Assembly (NCBI GenBank): GCA_949283305.1
Contig: CASDRU010000018.1
Location: 62,001 to 126,000, forward strand
Origin: an uncultured Spirochaetales bacterium
GTDB lineage: Bacteria > Spirochaetota > Spirochaetia > Sphaerochaetales > Sphaerochaetaceae
DNA length: 64,000 nt
Direction: 5' to 3'
Shown: piece by piece, positions 1 through 7,749 of the stretch
Layout of the letters: each line of letters starts with the position of its first letter
Numbering within the stretch: position 1 is the first letter of the stretch
Notes under the pieces: generated by a model
Seen by the model: only the letters and a program-made list of their open reading frames with translations
What the model was told of the DNA's origin: nothing
Databases searched by the model: none
Position numbers and translations under genes: made by a program

Positions 1-194
1 TTGAGAGCAAGGTGGAAAACAGAAGCGGACTTAAAAGAGAAGAAGAGGATCTTCTCTTTGATCCTCAGACTTCAGGAGGCCTTGCCCTTGCCATGAAAAA
101 AGAGGATGCTCTTTCTTTCATATCTGAGTTCGGAAGTCCGGCTGGAATCATCGGAACATTCAGCAGAAAAAGAGATAAAACAATCTATTTCTGA
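1..194 (+). CDS. selD: Selenide, water dikinase (SelD), C-terminal end, 5' partial
   Basis: The frame is open from the window edge (first complete codon at base 3) and gives the last 63 or so residues. FDPQTSGGL followed by a short alpha/beta tail is the characteristic C-terminal motif of selenophosphate synthetase, which makes selenophosphate from selenide and ATP. The catalytic N-terminus lies outside the window. The yqeC and yqeB genes 6 kb downstream fit the family pattern in which SelD supplies selenium to molybdenum hydroxylases. Whether this organism also makes selenocysteine or selenouridine cannot be judged here. Confidence 0.88.
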   Translation, partial: ESKVENRSGLKREEEDLLFDPQTSGGLALAMKKEDALSFISEFGSPAGIIGTFSRKRDKTIYF

Positions 195-207
195 TTATGT
201 AAAAAGT

Positions 208-220
208 GTTGCATTTTGTT
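208..220 (+). promoter_or_regulatory. Candidate operator GTTGCATTTTGTT upstream of ygeW
   Basis: The 13-mer lies just upstream of the ygeW -35 box. Twelve of its 13 bases recur upstream of arcC at 48211-48223 (GTTGCATTCTGTT). Both genes handle carbamoyl groups, so a shared regulator is plausible. This is inference from two copies only. Confidence 0.35.
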
Positions 221-226
221 TTTTCC

Positions 227-255
227 TTGTAATAAGGCATCTCTCATGCTATGCT
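227..255 (+). promoter_or_regulatory. Sigma-70-type promoter of ygeW
   Basis: TTGTAA at 227-232, a 17-bp spacer, then TATGCT at 250-255 preceded by TGC, an extended -10. Transcription would start near 262, leaving a leader of about 10 nt that consists of little more than the GGAGG ribosome binding site. Confidence 0.55.
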
Positions 256-271
256 GAATCTGGAGGACAGA

Positions 272-1474
272 ATGTCAAAAAGCATTGAAGAAATCAAGAA
301 ATTAATTGAAGAACTGAGCAGTCTCGATACAAAGAACATGTACCTCAATGATTTCTTCCACACATGGAAGGAAACAGATGATGAGCTTGCAGCTGTGTTC
401 AAAGTTGCAGAGATTCTCAGAGGCATGAGAGAGAACAATATCTCCAGCAAGGTTTTTGATTCAGGACTCGGAATCAGCATTTTCCGCGACAACTCGACAA
501 GAACAAGATTCTCATTTGCAAGTGCATGCAATCTGCTTGGTCTTGAGGTTCAGGACCTGGATGAGAAGCTTTCTCAGATTGCTCATGGAGAGACAGTCAG
601 AGAGACAGCGAACATGGTTTCATTCATGGCTGATGTGATTGGTATCAGGGACGATATGTATATCGGCAAGGGTTACACCTATATGAAGACTGTAAGTGAG
701 GCTGTTCAGGAAGGATACCGCGACGGTGTTCTTGAGCAGAGGCCGACTCTTGTTAATCTTCAGTGTGACATCGATCATCCCACACAATGCATGGCAGACC
801 TCCTTCATGTGATTAATCATTTTGGCGGGGTAGAGAATCTTAAGGGCAAGAAAGTTGCCATGACATGGGCTTACAGCCCTTCATATGGCAAGCCGCTTTC
901 TGTTCCTCAGGGAGTAATCGGACTCTTTACAAGATTTGGAATGGATGTTGTCCTTGCTCATCCGGAAGGCTATAACGTGATGGGAGAGGTTGAGGAAATT
1001 GCCAAGAAGAATGCTGAGGCAAGCGGCGGATCATACAAGAGAGTCAACAGCATGGAAGAAGCATTCAAGGATGCAGATATCGTATATCCGAAGTCCTGGG
1101 CTCCGTTTGCTGTTATGGAAGAAAGAACCAATCTCGTAGGTGAGGGAAGGTTTGATGAGCTTAAAGATCTTGAGAAGAGATGTCTTGAGAACAATGCCAA
1201 GTTCAAGAACTGGACATGTACTGAAGAGCTTATGAAGACCACTAAAGACGGAAAGGCTCTTTACATGCACTGCCTGCCTGCAGACATAACCGGTGTTTCC
1301 TGCAAGGAAGGAGAGGTAGAGGCATCCGTATTCGACCGCTATCTTGTTCCTCTTTATAAGGAAGCAAGCTACAAGCCATATGTCATTGCTGCGATGATTT
1401 TCCTCTCGAAATTCAAGAGCCCGAGTGCAAAGCTTCAGGAGCTTCTTTTAAAGGAAAAGAAAAGAATAATGTGA
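272..1474 (+). CDS. ygeW: Knotted carbamoyltransferase, YgeW type
   Basis: A 400-residue protein of the aspartate/ornithine carbamoyltransferase fold. STRTR (about residues 75-79) binds carbamoyl phosphate, HPTQ (169-172) is the second family signature and HCLPAD (333-338) the substrate-side motif. Length and the FRDNSTRTRF context match the YgeW group rather than ArgF. In gut anaerobes YgeW belongs to anaerobic purine catabolism, where carbamoyl transfer feeds carbamate kinase. I chose ATG 272 because GGAGG lies at 262-266. An in-frame ATG at 251 would put that site inside the gene. SelD lies upstream, and arcC is 47 kb away. The exact substrate is inferred. Confidence 0.85.
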   Translation: MSKSIEEIKKLIEELSSLDTKNMYLNDFFHTWKETDDELAAVFKVAEILRGMRENNISSKVFDSGLGISIFRDNSTRTRFSFASACNLLGLEVQDLDEKLSQIAHGETVRETANMVSFMADVIGIRDDMYIGKGYTYMKTVSEAVQEGYRDGVLEQRPTLVNLQCDIDHPTQCMADLLHVINHFGGVENLKGKKVAMTWAYSPSYGKPLSVPQGVIGLFTRFGMDVVLAHPEGYNVMGEVEEIAKKNAEASGGSYKRVNSMEEAFKDADIVYPKSWAPFAVMEERTNLVGEGRFDELKDLEKRCLENNAKFKNWTCTEELMKTTKDGKALYMHCLPADITGVSCKEGEVEASVFDRYLVPLYKEASYKPYVIAAMIFLSKFKSPSAKLQELLLKEKKRIM

Positions 1475-1482
1475 TTAATATT

Positions 1483-1507
1483 GCCCTCCAGCCGGAGGGC
1501 ATTTTAT
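1483..1507. terminator. Intrinsic terminator between convergent ygeW and the ABC importer operon
   Basis: A perfect 7-bp stem GCCCTCC/GGAGGGC with loop AGCC at 1483-1500, followed by ATTTTATTT on the plus strand. It lies between the ygeW stop and the stop of the opposing binding-protein gene. Confidence 0.85.
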
Positions 1508-1520
1508 TTCATTTGTAAGA

Positions 1521-2579
1521 TTACGGCTGCGAATCAAGAAGCATATCAATCTCATCATCACTGAGGCTGTAGCCATAAAAGAGATCATAGAATGTCCTGA
1601 CTTCTTCCTCTAAGTCTATTTCGCTGTATAAATCAGGATAAAGAACAGAGCCCAGCCAGTAGATTCCGATAATCCTGTTGATTGCTGGAGGATTGTCAAT
1701 AAATGAATATGGGCTTTGCGGAATGAGATAAACCCTGTTGTTCTTCACTGCATCAAGACTTGCCCATGAAGAATCTGTTGTCACTGTTCTGTATGCATTC
1801 TCATCTACAAGCAGAATCACATCGGGATTCCAGATAAGTATCTGCTCAAGCGATACGATGTTTGAACCGCTTGAGAAATTGGCAGGTATCACATTTTCCC
1901 CTCCTACCAGCTCTATTACTTCTGCGTGGAAATTCCCTGTAGGAATTCCGTTCAATCCGTCAGGTGATGAGGAATAATATACGCTTACAGGATTTTCTAT
2001 CATCTGCCTAGCTTCATCTGCCTTGTCAATTGCCTTCTGGCTGTAGCTTGCAAGAATCTCAGCTCTCTCTTCATTTCCTACAAGGGAACCGAGTTTTCTG
2101 TAAGCATCTGCGGTGTTTGTCAAAAAGCATTCGATGAAGACTACCGGAATTCCTATTTCCTTTTCAAGGTTGTCTAGATCCTCAGCTATTCCGTCCTTTA
2201 TGTCTCCTGCATCGATAACCACATCCGGGGAGGCGTAAACCAAGGCCTCTTTATTCAAATTGGCTTTCTTTCCATAAAAGGTGCCGAAAAGCGGCAGATC
2301 TGCCATCTTTTCATCCAGATACAGCAGTTCGTTATCTGACAAGTCAGAGCTGAGGCCGACAAGTTTTTCAGGCACGAGAGAGTAGAGCACCATCTGGGAA
2401 AGACTTCCGCTTGGAGCAATCCTCTCAATTTCCCCATCAAATGTGTGAGAGCGCCCGAGCGAGTCGGTAAACTCAGTAGATTGTGTATCTGTTTCTTTGA
2501 CTGCTTCTTCTTTTGCCCCTCCTGCAAAGAGTGATAATGAAACAAGCAGAATCATAATGATGCTGAGAAATTTCCTCAT
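1521..2579 (-). CDS. Periplasmic binding protein of a FecCD-type metal or chelate ABC importer
   Basis: A 352-residue class III binding protein (FepB/BtuF/FhuD fold) that delivers ligand to the permease and ATPase upstream in the same operon. An N-terminal hydrophobic signal ends SLSLFAGGAKEE. There is no lipobox cysteine, so cleavage by signal peptidase I, as in many spirochaete binding proteins, is likely. The body carries the family features: GRSHTFDGEIERIAP early, then AYRKLGSLVGNEERAE and VIPANFSSGSNIVSLEQIL. It is the last gene of the operon; its start overlaps the methyltransferase stop by 4 bp. The ligand could be iron chelate, cobalamin or, given the nearby Mo-hydroxylase genes, molybdate/tungstate. 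The sequence does not decide. Confidence 0.82.
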   Translation of the reverse strand: MRKFLSIIMILLVSLSLFAGGAKEEAVKETDTQSTEFTDSLGRSHTFDGEIERIAPSGSLSQMVLYSLVPEKLVGLSSDLSDNELLYLDEKMADLPLFGTFYGKKANLNKEALVYASPDVVIDAGDIKDGIAEDLDNLEKEIGIPVVFIECFLTNTADAYRKLGSLVGNEERAEILASYSQKAIDKADEARQMIENPVSVYYSSSPDGLNGIPTGNFHAEVIELVGGENVIPANFSSGSNIVSLEQILIWNPDVILLVDENAYRTVTTDSSWASLDAVKNNRVYLIPQSPYSFIDNPPAINRIIGIYWLGSVLYPDLYSEIDLEEEVRTFYDLFYGYSLSDDEIDMLLDSQP

Positions 2580-3226
2580 GTCCTTTCCTCCTTTTCAATT
2601 ACATAGACATATATTTTCTTTCTGTTCCTGATTACAAACGGGAATTCTTCATCCTCATTCTTTTCAAGCTTTGAGATATTGGAAGATGAATAGGTGATGC
2701 TCATGAAATCATATGCCTCATCAATGCTTTTGAGCACCTGATCAAAATTAAATTCATATTCTTCTTTCTTGAATTTCATGTTTCTTGATGCAAGGAACAT
2801 ATCGATATCGCAGCTCTTATCCTTTCTGAAATCGGAGACGACACCTATGTGTGCGCTTGTTATATATATCAGGTTTCCTGATACATGGGAGAGAAAATAG
2901 TCCAGATTCTCTCTTATGTTGCCGAAAAATGAGAGTATTATGGTTTCATATACATCAGTCAGCTTAAATGCATCCGCTACAGAGAATATAGGTTTTTTAT
3001 GTATTCTCTCCGCTTCTTTTATCACTCTCTCATCACTATCTATCGCCTTTATTTCATATCCTTCTTCTTTAAGGATGGCAGCAAGATATCCAAGCCCGCA
3101 TCCTGCGTCAAGGATTATTTTATTCTCTCTGATATGAGGCTTTATCACAGATGCGAGGTTTTCATGAAACGAGCTTTTTTCTGCAGCATTGATGTAATAA
3201 TATATTTTCTCCTTGTTCCACCACAT
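2576..3226 (-). CDS. Class I SAM-dependent methyltransferase in ABC importer operon
   Basis: About 216 residues. LDAGCGLGYLA (glycine-rich motif I, about residues 40-50) and AIDSDERVI (motif II acidic residue) identify a Rossmann-type SAM-dependent methyltransferase. The substrate is unknown. I chose ATG 3226 because GAGGTGAG lies directly upstream at about 3230-3237. An upstream ATG at 3244 would overlap the ATPase stop and lacks such a site. It sits between the ATPase and binding-protein genes with 2-bp and 4-bp junctions, so it is co-transcribed and perhaps acts on the imported metal ligand or a transport-linked cofactor (inference). Confidence 0.75.
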   Translation of the reverse strand: MWWNKEKIYYYINAAEKSSFHENLASVIKPHIRENKIILDAGCGLGYLAAILKEEGYEIKAIDSDERVIKEAERIHKKPIFSVADAFKLTDVYETIILSFFGNIRENLDYFLSHVSGNLIYITSAHIGVVSDFRKDKSCDIDMFLASRNMKFKKEEYEFNFDQVLKSIDEAYDFMSITYSSSNISKLEKNEDEEFPFVIRNRKKIYVYVIEKEERT

Positions 3227-3228
3227 AC

Positions 3229-3990
3229 TCACCTCAGATAGCATATATATCGCTTGTTCTCCTCAAGCTTTCTTATAACCATCTCCTGATCGAAGAAATT
3301 CTCGAGCGCTCTGCTTTCAAGCAAAGAGGAAACACTGTCATATGATGAGACAGATGCATCTTTTACAAGAACAACTGAATCAGAGTAATTGAGCGCATGC
3401 TCCGGATTATGGGTTGTGAAGATTATCCCTGCCTTCTCCTTTATCTTGCATAGTCTTTTCATGAGCATTTCCTGATTGCAGTAGTCAAGGCTGCTTGCCG
3501 GTTCATCAAGGAGTATGAATGCAGAGTCCTGCATCATGGATCTGGAGAGAAGAACCAGCTGTCTCTCGCCCCCTGAAATCTCATTCATCTTCTTGTTCTT
3601 CAGCTTCAGGATTCCGAAAGATGAAAGGATTTCTTCAGCTCTTTTTTCATCATTTCTTGAAGGGCGTGCCAAGATGCTCATATTCCTCATTGCCCCCATG
3701 ATGACTGTATCAAGGACAGAAAAAGGAAATTCCTGATGAGATATCTGAGGAATATATGAGATACAGCCGGCAAGTTCTCTTCTGCTCATGCTTTTTATAT
3801 CCTTGCTGTTTATGCTTATTCTTCCTTCCTCCGGATTGAGTATGCCAAGCAGGAGGCGGAACAACGTCGTCTTTCCGCTACCGTTTCTGCCCATTACAGA
3901 ATAGATTCTGTTTTCTTCAAAATTCATGCAGACATTTTCAAGCACCTTAGCGCGCTCATATGAGAAGGAGAGATTTTCTATTCTTATCAT
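3229..3990 (-). CDS. ABC importer ATPase, FecE/BtuD type
   Basis: A 253-residue nucleotide-binding subunit that powers the FecCD permease from the cytoplasmic side. Visible motifs: Walker A GRNGSGKTT (about residues 34-42), Q-loop region YIPQISHQEF, signature SGGERQ, Walker B FILLDEP, D-loop SSLD and the switch histidine in TTHNPEHA. It overlaps the permease stop by 4 bp and is followed 2 bp later by the methyltransferase. Confidence 0.9.
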   Translation of the reverse strand: MIRIENLSFSYERAKVLENVCMNFEENRIYSVMGRNGSGKTTLFRLLLGILNPEEGRISINSKDIKSMSRRELAGCISYIPQISHQEFPFSVLDTVIMGAMRNMSILARPSRNDEKRAEEILSSFGILKLKNKKMNEISGGERQLVLLSRSMMQDSAFILLDEPASSLDYCNQEMLMKRLCKIKEKAGIIFTTHNPEHALNYSDSVVLVKDASVSSYDSVSSLLESRALENFFDQEMVIRKLEENKRYICYLR

Positions 3991-4988
3991 TTTCTGCCCT
4001 CCGCGATTATGAGATACAGGAAAACAGGCGCGCCTATAAAGCTTGTCAGTATTCCAAGAGGAATCTCGCTTGTTGTGATGCTTCTTGAAATTGTGTCAAC
4101 AAATGTCAGGAAAGCCGCACCGAGAATCGCAGACAATGGAAGGGTATCCTTTGTGTTGTTTCCGAGTATGAGGCGGGAAAAATGCGGAATCACAAGGCCG
4201 ATCCAGCTTATCTGCCCGCTTACTGCAACAGATGAGCTTGTCAGGAATGTTGCAAGACAGATTACTGCGATTCTCAGTTTTTTTATATCCACGCCAATGC
4301 TCTCAGCCTCATCGCTGCTGAGCGTCAGTGCATTCAGGCGGTAGGAAATAAGGATTAAAGGAACCATTGCCACTGATACAACGATAATCATCAGCACTAT
4401 ATCTGAAGTTCTTGTGCTTGCAAGGCTTCCCATCAGAAAATATGTGATTGCAGGCAGTGTGTTCTCGGTATCTGCAATCAGCTTGATAAAGCTTGTGGCA
4501 GAAGAGAAAAGTGAGCTGATGAGGATTCCTCCGAGAATCAGGGCAAGCATCTGGTTGTTTCTCATGGAGCGTGAAATGAGTATTACGAGGGCAACAGAAA
4601 GAAGACCGAAGAAAAAGGATGAGAGGGTCATCGCTAGGTATCCTGTACCCGTCAATAGTGCAAGGGATGCCCCGAATGCAGCTGCCTGGCTTGCTCCAAG
4701 CACATCCTGGCTTGCCATGGGATTTGAAAACACACTTTGAAGACTTATTCCGCTTACGCTTAAGGATGCACCGATTAAAAGAGACAGCACTACCCGTGGA
4801 AGCCTGATATTGAAAACAACGGTCTCCATCTGTGAACTCCATGTCCTCTCAATCGGGATGATTCTTGAAAAGAGTATCTTGATAAGCTCAAAAGGAGCAA
4901 TAGGGTATCTTCCGATTGAAAAACTCAGGATGAATGCAAGAAAGAACAGTAAAATTGCGATGCCATATGCCTTCCTTGTGTTTCTCAT
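3987..4988 (-). CDS. ABC importer permease, FecCD/BtuC type
   Basis: A 333-residue polytopic inner-membrane protein, the usual length for FecCD permeases with about 10 helices. Family signatures are SLLIGASLSVSGISLQ, NPMASQDVLGASQAAAFGA and WIGLVIPHFSRLILGN, the last close to the ATPase coupling loop. It is the first gene of the operon permease-ATPase-methyltransferase-binding protein. The start codon has no Shine-Dalgarno sequence; the promoter at 4995-5023 places the transcript start at or next to the ATG. Confidence 0.9.
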   Translation of the reverse strand: MRNTRKAYGIAILLFFLAFILSFSIGRYPIAPFELIKILFSRIIPIERTWSSQMETVVFNIRLPRVVLSLLIGASLSVSGISLQSVFSNPMASQDVLGASQAAAFGASLALLTGTGYLAMTLSSFFFGLLSVALVILISRSMRNNQMLALILGGILISSLFSSATSFIKLIADTENTLPAITYFLMGSLASTRTSDIVLMIIVVSVAMVPLILISYRLNALTLSSDEAESIGVDIKKLRIAVICLATFLTSSSVAVSGQISWIGLVIPHFSRLILGNNTKDTLPLSAILGAAFLTFVDTISRSITTSEIPLGILTSFIGAPVFLYLIIAEGRK

Positions 4989-4994
4989 GAGTAA

Positions 4995-5023
4995 ATATTA
5001 CCATTTTATTTTTTCAAATACAA
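4995..5023 (-). promoter_or_regulatory. Promoter of the FecCD operon, leaderless geometry
   Basis: On the minus strand, TTGTAT (5023-5018), a 17-bp spacer ending in TGG, and TAATAT (5000-4995), with the ATG at 4988. The expected start site coincides with the start codon, and no ribosome binding site is present. Confidence 0.6.
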
Positions 5024-5034
5024 TGGAAAATTTC

Positions 5035-6150
5035 TCAGTCTGCATAATCCGGATCGATATTGTACTGGAATGTATAGCCGGGAAATTCCTTTTTAAGAGC
5101 GCTGTCCGCTTCTTTTCTGAATTTGCTGATATCCGTAAGAGAGAAAGAGCATACAACATCAAAGTGAACGCTGTAGTTCTCAAAGTGGATATGGAAGGCA
5201 TGTATGCTGATAACAGATTCTGAGACACTCTTAAGCGTCTTCAATACTTCATTCTTCATCAATATTACCTGCGGATTCTTGTCATTTACAGCATAAAGTC
5301 CGAATGTGAAATAGATGCCCATTCTATCCAGGATCTCAATCTGGGCCTCCGTCATTGCATCAAAGACTTCTTCTGCAGAGGCATCGCTGGGAGCTTCCAC
5401 ATTGCATGTTCCAACACTGCGCTCTGGTCCGTATGAGTGAATCTGTATGTCATAGCCTCCCTTAAGCGGTTTATGTGATGCTATTATCCTCCTCAGCTCA
5501 TTTACTGTTTCCCTTTTCGGGCGCTCTCCGACAATCGATGATACGGTGCCTGAAAGGGATGAGAATCCGGCATATAGAACAAACAGCGATACAATCATGC
5601 CTGCAACGGAGTCGAAGTTGAATGACGAGAAATAGGAGAGGATCACGCTTATTACTGTGACAATGGATGAGAGAGCATCCGTAAGTGCATCTGTTCCAGA
5701 AAGGATAAGGGCCTCTGAGTCAATCTTCTTCCCGCTTTTTATATTAAAGCGCCATAAGAAGAGCTTTAAGAAAACTGTCAGTATGATCACAGCAAGCATT
5801 ATGGGAGAGACATGCACATCTTCCGGGTGGAATATCTTGCGGGCAGATGAGAAAAGGAGAGAAAAGCCGACGTAAAGAACAATGAAAGCGACTACGAGTG
5901 CAGAAATGTATTCCATTCTTCCGAATCCCAGGGGATGGGAATGCGTTGGTTTCTTCTTTGCCAGTCTGTAGCCGAGGACTGTTATAAGTGACGAGAGAGT
6001 GTCACTGGCGTTGTTGAGTCCGTCTGATATGATAGCCAGAGAGCCTGAAACAAGTCCTATTGTCACTTTTATCAGGGCAAGTGCAACATTTACGGCAATA
6101 CCGATGAATGAGTTGCGGTTTATTATATGTTTCCTTTCTTCATCAACCAT
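5035..6150 (-). CDS. Cation diffusion facilitator metal exporter, probably Mn-type
   Basis: A 371-residue CDF-family transporter with six N-terminal membrane helices and a long cytoplasmic C-terminal metal-sensing domain. SGSLAIISDGLNNASD and the SHPLGFGRMEYISAL loop are family signatures. The transport site in helix 2 reads N46-xxx-D50, and that in helix 5 reads D154-xxx-D158. Zinc-type CDFs usually have histidine-containing quartets, whereas N/D-D-D-D quartets are associated with manganese exporters such as MntE. Mn2+ (or Fe2+) efflux is therefore more likely than zinc, by inference. It is monocistronic, with a leaderless-type promoter. Confidence 0.82.
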   Translation of the reverse strand: MVDEERKHIINRNSFIGIAVNVALALIKVTIGLVSGSLAIISDGLNNASDTLSSLITVLGYRLAKKKPTHSHPLGFGRMEYISALVVAFIVLYVGFSLLFSSARKIFHPEDVHVSPIMLAVIILTVFLKLFLWRFNIKSGKKIDSEALILSGTDALTDALSSIVTVISVILSYFSSFNFDSVAGMIVSLFVLYAGFSSLSGTVSSIVGERPKRETVNELRRIIASHKPLKGGYDIQIHSYGPERSVGTCNVEAPSDASAEEVFDAMTEAQIEILDRMGIYFTFGLYAVNDKNPQVILMKNEVLKTLKSVSESVISIHAFHIHFENYSVHFDVVCSFSLTDISKFRKEADSALKKEFPGYTFQYNIDPDYAD

Positions 6151-6158
6151 AAAAATGA

Positions 6159-6187
6159 AGTTTAGCCATCTTGGGAAAAAGAAACAA
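6159..6187 (-). promoter_or_regulatory. Promoter of the CDF exporter gene, leaderless geometry
   Basis: TTGTTT (6187-6182), a 17-bp spacer and TAAACT (6164-6159) on the minus strand, with only 8 bp to the ATG at 6150. No Shine-Dalgarno sequence. Confidence 0.55.
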
Positions 6188-6208
6188 GAAAATATGTTGT
6201 AGTTAGGC

Positions 6209-6214
6209 TATAAT
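6209..6214 (+). promoter_or_regulatory. Consensus -10 box of yqeC-yqeB
   Basis: A perfect TATAAT ends 8 bp before the yqeC ATG (6223), so the transcript should begin at about the start codon. I see no convincing -35 box. It is divergent from the CDF promoter. Confidence 0.5.
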
Positions 6215-6222
6215 ATTTGCTG

Positions 6223-6939
6223 ATGAGACTTTTTGAAACGCTTTATTCAAATCATATTGAGAAAAAAGATAAAATCAGGATATCGATCACAGGAGGCGGT
6301 GGAAAGACAACCCTCTTGGAAAATCTTGGCTCATATCTGAGGAAGAAGGACCTTTCTGTCCTTGTCACTACGACAGTCAAGCTTGCAAATCCTCTTTTCC
6401 ACGATTACCTGACAGATTATGTGTACACGAAAGAAAAAGACGTGCTTTCCCACAAAGTGAAAAAGGGTGAGAGTGTGTTTTACGCTGAGACTACGCAAAT
6501 GGATATAAAGAAGGCAGTCGCTCCGCGCCCTGAGGTGCTTTCTGTGCTTCTAGAGCTTTATGATGTGGTTATAGCAGAGGCAGATGGATCAAGGGGCCTG
6601 CCGATCAAATGGCACACAGAGAGAGATCCTGTAATCCTGGATGAAAATGATCTTCTAATTGCTGTAATGGGGCTTGATGCCGTGTTTGAGAAATCATGCA
6701 GTGTTGCCTTTGGAGAAGAGAGTGAGACAATCGTCGACAAGAGATATCTTGCAAGGTATTTTTCTGACCCAGAGGGCCTGCTGAAGAAAAAAGAGACTTC
6801 ATCTGATTCACTTATAATATTCAACAAAGCAGAAAAAGCATCCTCTCTTGCAATTGCTGAGGTCCTTCAGGCTCAGCCTCCTTGCAGAAGCTATTTTGCA
6901 TCAGCAGAAAGAGATGAGATTATTAGGGAGGTCTTATGA
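6223..6939 (+). CDS. yqeC: Selenium-dependent molybdenum hydroxylase maturation protein YqeC
   Basis: About 238 residues with an N-terminal P-loop ITGGGGKTTLL (about residues 23-33), then VTTTVKLA and VIAEADGSRGLPIK, the layout of the YqeC family. The family is linked by genome context to SelD and YqeB in making selenium-containing molybdenum hydroxylases. Its biochemical step is not firmly established. I chose ATG 6223; the frame also allows a TTG at 6217. Neither has a Shine-Dalgarno sequence, and a perfect TATAAT lies 8 bp upstream. Its stop overlaps yqeB by 4 bp (ATGA), implying translational coupling. Confidence 0.85.
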   Translation: MRLFETLYSNHIEKKDKIRISITGGGGKTTLLENLGSYLRKKDLSVLVTTTVKLANPLFHDYLTDYVYTKEKDVLSHKVKKGESVFYAETTQMDIKKAVAPRPEVLSVLLELYDVVIAEADGSRGLPIKWHTERDPVILDENDLLIAVMGLDAVFEKSCSVAFGEESETIVDKRYLARYFSDPEGLLKKKETSSDSLIIFNKAEKASSLAIAEVLQAQPPCRSYFASAERDEIIREVL

Positions 6940-7727
6940 TCATTCTTGTCCGTGGAGCTGGCGATATCGCAAGCGCTGTAATCGTCCGGCTTTTCAAAGC
7001 AGGTTTTCCTGTGCTTGCACTTGAGACAGCAAAGCCTACTGTAATCAGACGCACTGTCAGTCTCGCAGATGCTGTTTATGAAAAAGAAGCAGTGGTTGAG
7101 GGTGTGCATGCTGTTCTTTCCAAGAGTATAAAAGAGGCTCTGAGCCTGATGAAGGATCATGTTGTTCCAGTTCTTGTTGATGAGAACATGGAGTGTCTTG
7201 ATGCTCTAAAGCCTTCTGTAATAGTCGATGCGATAATGGCAAAGAGGAACACAGGGCTCAAAAAGGAAATGGCAGAGCTTACAATTGCCCTCGGCCCTGG
7301 ATTTACTGCAGGAGTTGATGCTGATTATGTCATTGAGACAAAGAGAGGGCATAATCTTGGACGGATAATCGAGAAGGGAAGGGCAGAAGAGAATACAAAC
7401 ATTCCCGGAAGCATCGAGGGCTTTACATTTGAGCGTGTGATCCACAGCCCCTCTGACGGTGTGAATGTGAATTTGAAAAAGATAGGGGATATCGTTAAAA
7501 AGGGTGATGTAATAATGACTGTGGGTCAGACGGAAGTCAAAAGCAAGCTGGATGGAATGCTGCGAGGCCTAATCAGAGATAAAAGCATGCTCTTTAAAGG
7601 TGAGAAGATAGCGGATGTCGACCCACGCGGTGAGAAGGCAGAGTATCTTACGATAAGTGACAAGGCAAGGTGCATAAGCGGCTCAGTTCTTGAGCTTGTG
7701 TGCGCATTTTTCTTGAGAGAGATATAA
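6936..7727 (+). CDS. yqeB: Selenium-dependent molybdenum hydroxylase system protein YqeB
   Basis: 263 residues starting IILVRGAGDIASAV, a Rossmann-like nucleotide motif typical of the YqeB/EF2563 family. VDAIMAKRNTG, ALGPGFTAG and VIETKRGHNLGR are also family signatures. The C-terminal half (IHSPSDGVNVNLKKIGDIV) resembles a barrel-sandwich, biotinyl-lipoyl-like module. Together with SelD and YqeC it marks a genome that assembles labile selenium cofactors for xanthine dehydrogenase-type enzymes. No hydroxylase gene lies in this window. It is coupled to yqeC by ATGA overlap. Confidence 0.87.
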   Translation: MIILVRGAGDIASAVIVRLFKAGFPVLALETAKPTVIRRTVSLADAVYEKEAVVEGVHAVLSKSIKEALSLMKDHVVPVLVDENMECLDALKPSVIVDAIMAKRNTGLKKEMAELTIALGPGFTAGVDADYVIETKRGHNLGRIIEKGRAEENTNIPGSIEGFTFERVIHSPSDGVNVNLKKIGDIVKKGDVIMTVGQTEVKSKLDGMLRGLIRDKSMLFKGEKIADVDPRGEKAEYLTISDKARCISGSVLELVCAFFLREI

Positions 7728-7741
7728 TAAAGGATTATAAT
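7713..7741 (+). promoter_or_regulatory. Near-consensus promoter of proA-proB, leaderless geometry
   Basis: TTGAGA (7713-7718), a 17-bp spacer and TATAAT (7736-7741). The proA ATG at 7750 is 8 bp beyond the -10 box, so the transcript should begin 0-2 nt before it. The -35 box lies inside the 3' end of yqeB. Confidence 0.75.
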
Positions 7742-7749
7742 TTTCAGCT

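Noticed and set aside
1-194. Evidence of in-frame selenocysteine TGA codons in the window, given SelD.
   Set aside because: I found no gene interrupted by a single TGA with a homologous continuation, apart from the A-run frameshift, which is not a TGA readthrough.
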